A stretch of 64,000 nt of DNA from Gigaspora margarita (lineage: Eukaryota > Glomeromycota > Glomeromycetes > Diversisporales > Gigasporaceae): NCBI GenBank assembly GCA_009809945.1, contig WTPW01000071.1:131837-195836 (forward strand), read 5' to 3'. This document shows, one piece after another, positions 57,601-64,000 of this stretch. Made by a program: the position numbers and the translations under genes. The notes under the pieces are model-generated. The model was given only the letters and a program-made list of their open reading frames with translations, was not told where the DNA came from and searched no databases. How positions within the stretch are numbered: the first letter of the stretch is position 1; every line of letters starts with the position of its first letter.

Positions 57601-58522
57601 CAACCCATCATTTTTTCTTCAATACAAACAATTTAATGTTGAACAACCAACCCNCNGCTGTATNAAAAATATTTGCAATGCACACATTATCNCAATGTGG
57701 TCTTCACAAANCAGAGTNCAACATATTATTCCTATAGCAGCCCAAATAGATTGGAATGCCACATGGCTTTTTTTTAATAATAATCACAAGCGCTCATATA
57801 ATTATACCAATTTTCAACTCTGCCAATCTAAATCATTTCGAATTAAAAACTTACTCCATATGCTTCCTACTTTACTTTATATTAATTCACTCAATCCTAA
57901 ACATTCTAAACATACAAGATGTATCTTTTGTAGCCAACCAGAAAACCAGGTTCACTAGCTTTATTGCACACACTACAACAATATTACCCAAATAATCCAA
58001 AACATTATTACACAATTTGCTTTTTCTGAAATTCCAGATATAACTGCTTTACAAATTCAACAGCTCTGTACAGATCTTTTTAACCACAACTGCCTAAACC
58101 CAACATGGTGTTCTTCTTTCAACACACCCTCTTTTTTTACNACTTTTCANGGCTTTATTCCAATTCCCCTAATCAATACTATATCTCGNTACTCTTCTTA
58201 CAAAATTGCTTCCAATATTGCAATAAAAATTTTACTTAAAATATTTGATAACATCTATGACCAACTTTGGAAACCATATTGTACTGCACTTTTACAATGG
58301 AAAAACTCTCAACACTCTAATTTAGCACTTAATACTTTATCTATACCAACTTCATCTACTATTCCTTCAAATTCTTATTCCCTATTACCAAACCGTACTA
58401 GACTTAACTACACCTATAGTTGTAGATGTGGTCTTCCTAATCAATTACATGATACAGATACTAATTCATGTCCACCTCTTGGACGTGCTCTTAAAAAAAT
58501 TGATATATGGTCCTATCAATAA
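57601..58522 (+). pseudogene. LINE-B C-terminal zinc motifs
   Basis: The frame contains IDWNATWLFFNNNHKRSYNY, FRIKNLLHMLPTLLYIN and CIFCSQPENQVH, then TAG 57,956-57,958 and LYC, a CCHC array split by a stop. The extreme C-terminus reads YSCRCGLPNQLHDTDTNSCP with PLGRALKKIDIWSYQ to TAA at 58,520. That end is conserved in the truncated copy at 20.66-21.02 kb, including its two cysteines, His and third Cys, suggesting a second zinc site. Confidence 0.7.
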
Positions 58523-58774
58523 AATCAAATACAGCACAAATACTAACTCTATACTTCATATTCAAATCTAGATGAGTTTTAAGCACTCTAGTAAGTTTAG
58601 GTTGCAGATAAATTAGATAGTATATCTGTCTATAGTCTGAGTTTCAACTCTTGTAATATAGTTTGTATACAGTAATATTAATTGTATTTTTGAGAAACCC
58701 TTTGAGGAATCTCATACAAATTATCAATAAAAATAGAGACAAAACCTCATCTTAACACCAAAAAAAAAATAATA
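58523..58774 (+). other. LINE-B 3' untranslated region
   Basis: Shares CACTCTAGTAAGTTTAGGTT, CAATAAAAATA and CCTCATCTTAA-type blocks with the truncated copy at 20.7 kb, then an A-rich tail with TAA repeats. Probably the region recognised by the LINE reverse transcriptase. Confidence 0.65.
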
Positions 58775-58949
58775 ATAATTCACTTTTAACTAAAACCTGA
58801 TCTTATTTATTAGTAACTCAATTAATTACAAATCATACAATCCTATTTTTTTGCCTCTAAACTTCTAATTAAACACCTATTTCTAATAATCTAATGCCAT
58901 TTTTAGTCCAAACCCTATTTATAGCTAAAGTCCAATATCAAAAACTAAT

Positions 58950-59085
58950 ACTAAAAGTGATGAGTTTGCAGCAAAGCTTCAATAATATGATGATACAAAA
59001 TGATACCAAAATGGTGATACCAGTAACAATTAGTATGTACATAAAATAAAAAAAGTATTAAAAAATTTAATGTACTCTTAGGTAC
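58950..59085 (+). repeat. Direct repeat, copy 1 (partner 59,813-59,952)
   Basis: Blocks AAATGATACCAAAATGGTGA and TACCAGTAACAATTAGTA recur in the same order and orientation about 870 bp downstream. No coding. Might be LTR-like or two copies of one short repeat; the interval holds no recognisable element. Confidence 0.6.
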
Positions 59086-59090
59086 ATATA

Positions 59091-59247
59091 TGGGACCCCC
59101 CACAGCAAAAAGAGGGGATAGGCCAAAAAATTTTTTTTTAAAAAAATTCAATATCTTGAAGAATTAGATCAATTAGAATAAAATTGGCATAAAAATAAAA
59201 TTTTAAATTTTTTGGCCCATCTCCTTCTTTTGCTGTGGGGGGTCCCA
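59091..59247. mobile_element. 157-bp TA-flanked MITE
   Basis: The ends TGGGACCCCCCACAGCAAAA and the matching complement at the right, TA on each side. Inner arms (GGCCAAAAAATTT) continue the inverted repeat. Mariner-like in form, no coding. Confidence 0.8.
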
Positions 59248-59812
59248 TATATTAATTCATAAAGAAGAAACATCTCAGTGATATGGAACTATACAAATAA
59301 TGAAATCTATTCTAACTAATTATAAATAAAATGGGCAATGTAAATAATAATATCTTTAGATTCTTTTCCTAAAGGAGTATGTTGCAAAACACAGAAAAGG
59401 GATTAATATAAAAAATAATTTAAGTAAGCAGTGTAGCATAAAAAGGAATTAATCATCTTGTGCTCTCTAAATATCAAACTCCACCCAACCTTTTACTTTT
59501 AATTTTTAAGAATGCTTATTATGATGATAATAGTAATCTAATAAAAGAAATAAAATGAAGAGAATTTATATTTAGTGTGTAATTTGAGAGGCTGTGGCTT
59601 GGACTAATAGTAAGACTAACACAGGGTTTGTACTGAAGAACAAGGAGCAACAGTTATTAAAAGAAAAAAACACTCAGCATAGAGAATAGAAGTATAAACT
59701 ATAAACTAGAAAAATTTCTAGTTCTCTTACTAACAAATTCAGAAACTTTACTAAATAAAGAAGGAATTCAGCGGCATGCAAATAGTATTCACAAATAGCG
59801 ATATCAAATTTA

Positions 59813-59952
59813 CGACACCAAAAGTGACAAGTTTGAAACAAAGCTCCAATAATTTAATGATATAAATGATACCAAAACTGGTGATACCAGTGACGATTAG
59901 TACATACCTGGAATAAAAAAAGTACTAAAAAATTTTAAATGTACATATATAT
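59813..59952 (+). repeat. Direct repeat, copy 2 (partner 58,950-59,085)
   Basis: See copy 1. Blocks AATGATACCAAAACTGGTGA and TACCAGTGACGATTAGTA. The stretch between the copies (59,260-59,810) shows nothing recognisable. Confidence 0.6.
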
Positions 59953-60119
59953 TTAATTCAAAAAAGAATAAGTTAAAAAAAAAATTAAAAAAAAAGATAA
60001 AAAGTATTGATTATTATAGAAAATTCTAGATTTTTGATTTTCTATGACCTTTCACATATATTACACAAAAATTATCACATTTCTATATACAAAATTGATT
60101 ATTATACCCTTTACCCGAA

Positions 60120-60397
60120 TTTTATATAGTCAGCCAATTGTTTTTAAAAGATATCTCAGTGACCACTGGGCCAATTTGGACGATCTTACCTCTTTTAGAT
60201 GCATCTTAGTGAGCTCACAATTTTTAATTAGTGGGCATTAGCTATTAACTTAGTATAAAAAAATTTTTATATGAATAATTGTCAAAAAATCTTGGTATTT
60301 TTTGCTATATAATTTATAGTGATCTGTATTATGTTATACTATGATCTTGCACTAGATGACTAGTGGATCATCAATTAAGTAAAAAAAGCTATTTTTT
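60120..60397. repeat. Dispersed repeat, inverted partner of 26,968-27,420
   Basis: Contains GCCAATTTGGACGATCTTAC, TTTAATTAGTGGGCATTAGC and GATGACTAGTGGATCATCAA, matching the complement of the 26.9-27.4 kb copy. Followed directly by a retrocopy and a gypsy fragment. Confidence 0.7.
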
Positions 60398-60410
60398 AAA
60401 AGGCAATTGT

Positions 60411-60516
60411 GTACTTAGTTCGAATAGATTAGAAAACTATTGTATATAATAATGTGTAAATAAATACAGTAAATAAAGAGCGTCACTCGACGTCCCCAGG
60501 TAATTACTACCTTGGG

Positions 60517-60546
<30 letters not shown>
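60411..60546 (+). mobile_element. Short retrocopy with 30-A tail and 13-bp duplication
   Basis: AAAAGGCAATTGT occurs at 60,398-60,410 and 60,547-60,559. Between them are about 110 bp of sequence ending CTACCTTGGGGTTT and then uninterrupted A at 60,521-60,550. The long pure tail and perfect duplication indicate a recent insertion. The body (with CACTCGACGTCCCCAGG) is not recognised; it could be a short 5'-truncated LINE or a small RNA copy. Confidence 0.8.
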
Positions 60547-60554
<8 letters not shown>

Positions 60555-60589
60555 ATTGTTATTTCTTGGAAACTTAATAAACAAAAAAG

Positions 60590-60985
60590 AAATTGTATTC
60601 TATTCTTTAAAACTATTCAATCTTACTGAATTATAAGATATATTGGTCTGGCTTTATATTATAGAAAATTTGTAGAAATTTTTGCTAAAATAGTATACCT
60701 GCTTAATAATTTCTTAAAAAAAATTGGCCCTTTTATATGAAATAACTATTGTCTAGAAGTCTTTGAATAACTTAAACAAAGGATAATAATTTTATATACT
60801 ATCATCTTCTATACTAGTTTAAATATTATACTTGTACAAAAAAATAAAGACAAGAAAGAATATATAGTGCATACATGTGTAAAGCATTGAATAACTCTGA
60901 AAAAAATTATATTGCAACCAAAATTAAGTATTTGGCTACAATATAAACTATGTAATACTTTTGTTCTTATATCTTTAATAAAGAA
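60590..60985 (+). pseudogene. Ty3/gypsy RT-RNase H fragment
   Basis: Readable blocks are YIGLALYYRKFVEIFAKI, VYLLNNFLKK, SLNIILVQKNKDKKEY and EKNYIATKIKYLATI. They match the gypsy region after RT (IRSFLGLAxYYRRFIxxFA) and its RNase H (GAVLxQ, EKNYxxTEKExLAVV). The key RNase H aspartate and glutamate positions are altered, stops are present, and there are no LTRs. Confidence 0.7.
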
Positions 60986-61037
60986 TTAGAATTAGTAACC
61001 ATCTATTAAGCTCTTAATTAGCTTCTAAAAAATCTAC

Positions 61038-61230
61038 AATTATACTTGCTGCCCAAATTAGTAGTCCAAGATAAAATCTCAAATCCCAAATAATTAAACC
61101 ATAATTAAAATTTTAATATTGCAAGTTCCAAATATCCAAATAGTATTTATCTTTTATATATATCCCAAATTCCAAAATTATAACAAATTCCAAATTTATA
61201 AAATTATTTCCAATTCCAAAATATTAATAT
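61038..61230. repeat. CCCAAAT-type repeat element, copy 3
   Basis: Starts TATACTTGCTGCCCAAATTA like copy 1 at 41,372 and keeps the same order of TATTGCAAG, AAATAGTATTTATC and CCAAAT blocks. Direct orientation. Confidence 0.7.
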
Positions 61231-61252
61231 ATTCTAGAATTTTTTATTTTTC

Positions 61253-61553
61253 ACCTATGCGATATATTGCACCCTATAAGATCTAGTGTAATGTGAAAAC
61301 AAAACAATAAAATAAATTTATTAATTTGGAGTTAGAGTGAGAGTTAGGTTAGAGTTAGGATAAAGTGCTTTAGCAAAGTTCTAACCCAAAATTTTGAGAG
61401 GAATTTTTTTTGTTAGAGCTCAAGAGATGGTTTTTAGGCAAAATTTCGTGCTATAGCCGATTTTTGAAAAAAAACAGTAATTACTTCGATTTCACATTAC
61501 ACCTGATCCTGAATTATAATTGGCTGATCATGGTGGCAATACATCGCCATAGC
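61253..61553. mobile_element. TIR element of about 300 bp
   Basis: The left end CCTATGCGATATATTGCACC and right-end complement CTATGGCGATGTATTGCCAC pair; further in, GTGTAATGTGAAA pairs with its complement. The core carries GAGAGTTAGGTTAGAGTTAG and the block shared with 10,680-10,935. Confidence 0.55.
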
Positions 61554-61650
61554 GATAAATTATAAAATTCTATATTCTATTGCTATTTTATATATAAATG
61601 ATATTTTAATTAATTGAATTAAGACATATTTTTGATATAAATATTTATTT

Positions 61651-62185
61651 TTTTTAAGTTTTTACAACCGAGTACATATCTAGGTTCTTTATTAATTAAT
61701 TTGAAAGTAATGATACATATATATGTACAGTAAATTCTATTAACTACATGTGAACGTTGGACTCAGACTACTTTATCTGCAGCCCAAGTTGGCTATGCTT
61801 TGGACAAATGTCCCCCATAGACTTCAATTTTTTCCAAGTTTTAACCTCAGACAATCTGATCTACCCAACCAACAGGCCATGGTACTCTGGAAAAACCTGC
61901 CAGGAGTTCATGACTTGATCTTCACTATGTCTCATGACTTCAGTTATCCAAATCGTAGTTTCTGACTAACAAGTTTAACCTCGAAGGCTTGTATTACATT
62001 AATCTATGATCCAACCTGCATTAGGTCCGTTGATTGACGTCCTGGGTCCCTGGTACCACAGTGTTTCAGTTTCCTAATACAGTTAAGCCACACCATAAAT
62101 AATGTTTGCCACCATGAGATTTGAACTGGCGACCTTCTGATTTGTGACCTTGGAGCATAACCGCTATGCTATCGGACCCAAGGTC
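61651..62185 (-). mobile_element. tRNA-derived SINE, third type
   Basis: On the minus strand the head (62,185-62,100) shows TAGCATAGCGGTTATGC (box A) and CAGTTCAAATCTCA (box B) in a tRNA-like arrangement. The 3' end is a short A-tract (plus-strand T-run at 61,648-61,656). TATAAATATTTATTT (61,636-61,650) and TATAAATACTTATTT (62,186-62,200) form a 15-bp duplication with one change. Its body differs from SINE copies 1 and 2. Confidence 0.75.
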
Positions 62186-62260
62186 TATAAATACTTATTT
62201 ATTGATAATAAGATATGTTCTTAATAAACTAATTGATAATTAGTAGCAATATATATACAT

Positions 62261-63784
62261 TATATATGTTATGCGTCACTTTACAATCCATGTTGATTTT
62301 AAATTGACACATGTCAATTTAAAATGATTTAAAGATTGCAATTTGACATATGTCAAATAACAATTGGTATTTCCATACCAGATCTGACCCTTCCGACCAA
62401 GTCATATGTAATGTAATACAAATAGAGATCACATGACTTTTGGATTCTTGCACTTTGACCAATGAACGAAAACCAGGTCACGTGATCCATGCAACAATAA
62501 TACCCAATCAAAATTTGAACCTGAAGTAGGTTCAAATTAAACTACAAAATAAGTTATCCATGACTGACAATAGTTGCTACATAGTAAAGTCCAAATTCTA
62601 CTATATAAATCGATTATCATCGCTTAAGTAAACTTATTTGGAAGATCAAAATACACGTACAATAAAATGTTTAGCAAGAATGGAGAACATTTTATTATTT
62701 GACTTTTAACTTTTATGTTCGACAAAAAAATTAAAATTTTTTAAAAAAATATATTTGATGAACGTAAAAATTAAAAGCTAAATAATAAAAAGATCTCCGA
62801 TTTGTATAAAAATTTGGTAGAATATGCATTTCGATCTACTGAATATATTTACTTAAGCGCTTATAGTCAATTTGTATAGTAAAATTTAGACTTTACTATG
62901 TAGTGACTACTTGCGATCGCTAAAAACCTCTTTCTATTGAACCAGAAATTGGACCAAGTTCTGGTTAAAATGAACTCAAAGTGGTTCAATTTGAACCAAT
63001 TCCTATCAAACAACCTGAACTTGTCCAAATTGACAACTTTCGTTGTTTGAACTAGGAATTGGTTCAAATTGAACCACTTTGAGTTCATTTTAACCAGAAC
63101 TTGGTCCAATTTCTAGTTCAATAGAAAGAGGTTTTTAGCGATCGCAAGTAGTCACTACATAGTAAAGTCTAAATTTTACTATACAAATTGACTATAAGTG
63201 CTTAAGTAAATATATTTAGTAGATCGAAATGCATATTCTACCAAATTTTATACAAATCGGAGAACTTTTTATTATTTAGCTTTTAATTTTTACGTTTGCA
63301 AATATATTTTTTTAAAAAATTTTAATTTTTTCGTCGAAAATAAAAGGTAAAAGTCAAATAATAAAATTTCCTCCAATCTTGCTAAAAATTTTACTGTATG
63401 TGTATTTTGATCTTCCAAATAAGTTTACTTAAGCGATGATAATCGATTTATATAGTAGAATTTGGACTTTACTATGTAGCAACTATTGTCAGTCATAGAT
63501 AACTTATTTTGTAGTTTAATTTGAACCTACTTCGGGTTCAAATTTTGATTGGGTATTATTGTTGCATGGATCACGTGAGCCAGTTTTCGTTCATTGGTCA
63601 AAGTGCAAGAATCCAAAAGTCATGTGATCTCTGTTTGTATTACGTTACACATGACTTGGTCGGAAGGGTCGAATCCGGTGTGGAAATACTAATTGTTATT
63701 TAATATATGTCAAATCGCAATGTTAAATCGACATGTGTTAATTTAAAATTGATATAAATTGGAAGTGACATATAACATATATAC
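62261..63784. repeat. Palindrome of about 1.5 kb, centre near 63,025
   Basis: Arms of about 740 bp are inverted copies with roughly 90 percent identity by eye: GGTTCAAATT, TGATCCATGCAACAATAAT, AAAGTCCAAATTCTACTATA, GCGATCGCTAAAAACCTCTT and their complements. The two 60-residue open frames near 62,353 and 63,521 are simply the same DNA seen twice. No transposase; likely a foldback-type element. Confidence 0.88.
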
Positions 63785-64000
63785 AAAACAGTTCAGCTTA
63801 CTTCAATAACACTCGTTTTGTAGAAATAATATTTCACTGACAGTTTATTTTACCAAAACTTATTTCATCGACAAAATAATTCTAGTCATTGTTGTTAGGG
63901 TTAGTGTAGAGTTAGGGTAGAATTAGGATTAAAGTTAGTATGCTTTTTAAAAAAATTTGTTTATGAAATGAGCTTCTATGAAATAAATTGTTGGTGAAAT
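63785..64000. other. Partial repeat at the window edge
   Basis: Contains TTGTTAGGGTTAGTG and GAGTTAGGGTAGAATTAGG, degenerate TTAGGG-like text as in the G-poor TIR elements, and ATTTCA/TGAAAT motifs on both sides. Probably the start of another non-autonomous element. Confidence 0.35.

Larger units (their letters stand above)
52243..58774 (+). mobile_element. LINE-B: full-length non-LTR retrotransposon with perfect 16-bp duplication
   Basis: ATAATTCACTTTTAAC flanks the element at 52,227-52,242 and 58,775-58,790. The 3' end has an A-rich tail (58,758-58,774). The 6.5-kb body encodes, in order, an N-terminal region, APE endonuclease, RT, RNase H, CCHC and a conserved cysteine/histidine terminus, apparently as one polyprotein of about 2,060 residues starting at the ATG at 52,298. 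Multiple stops and frameshifts inactivate it. Some frame breaks coincide with N-containing, poorly determined sequence (54,609-54,836, 56,834-57,020, 57,650-57,720, 58,140-58,190). Confidence 0.9.

Noticed and set aside
62353..63703. Two almost identical 60-residue open frames
   Set aside because: They are the same sequence in the two arms of the 1.5-kb palindrome; no start context or domain supports expression.

Overview
The window looks like gene-poor, repeat-rich nuclear DNA of an arbuscular mycorrhizal fungus (Glomeromycotina, Rhizophagus-like). It is strongly AT-rich, has short GT-AG introns, contains Sel1-repeat and RecQ-like remnants of the kind that are multi-copy in those fungi, and is built almost entirely from nested transposable elements. 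The taxonomic call is an inference from style and protein families; no marker gene is present. I find no intact host gene. Every recognisable coding region carries stops, frameshifts or deletions.

Layout. 0-7 kb: a decayed multi-copy gene on the minus strand with a tRNA-derived SINE inserted in what may be its intron (18-bp target duplication), several small TIR elements (one nested in another), and a C2H2 zinc-finger pseudogene with a MULE-like MITE beside it. 7-11 kb: G-poor tandem repeats and an internally deleted Tc1/mariner transposase. 11.06-21.0 kb: a hAT-like MITE, then a long decayed LINE (LINE-A, minus strand: ORF1, endonuclease, RT, RNase H, CCHC) split by a 1.8-kb TA-flanked DNA transposon that holds an assembly gap, then a 5'-truncated LINE-B copy. 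21-28 kb: large palindromes, a G-poor minisatellite inside a TIR element, a Ty3/gypsy RT fragment and two more copies of the hAT-like MITE. 28.3-33.7 kb: Sel1 and zinc-finger remnants, then a mosaic on the minus strand: an ISXO2/Merlin-type transposase end fused to part of a bacterial-type cytidylate kinase, a deleted RNase H1, and a longer cytidylate kinase pseudogene. A 93 percent identical 68-bp direct repeat bounds most of this mosaic. 34.9-40.9 kb: a decayed gene pair or fusion, with an uncharacterised transposase-like protein followed on the same strand by a RecQ-type SF2 helicase. 41-52 kb: TIR elements, palindromes, a second SINE and a 1.1-kb retroposon. 52.24-58.77 kb: a full-length LINE (LINE-B, plus strand) bounded by a perfect 16-bp target duplication yet riddled with stops. 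58.8-64 kb: MITEs, another gypsy fragment, a short retrocopy with a 30-A tail, a third SINE and a 1.5-kb palindrome.

How the parts relate. LINEs supply the poly(A)/target-duplication machinery that the SINEs and short retrocopies probably use. The DNA elements fall into a few end types: 8-bp duplications (hAT-like), about 10 bp (MULE-like), and TA (mariner-like, several starting with CYGTA). The two most interesting items are the bacterial-type cytidylate kinase remnants, one of them fused to a transposase end, and the transposase-RecQ helicase locus.
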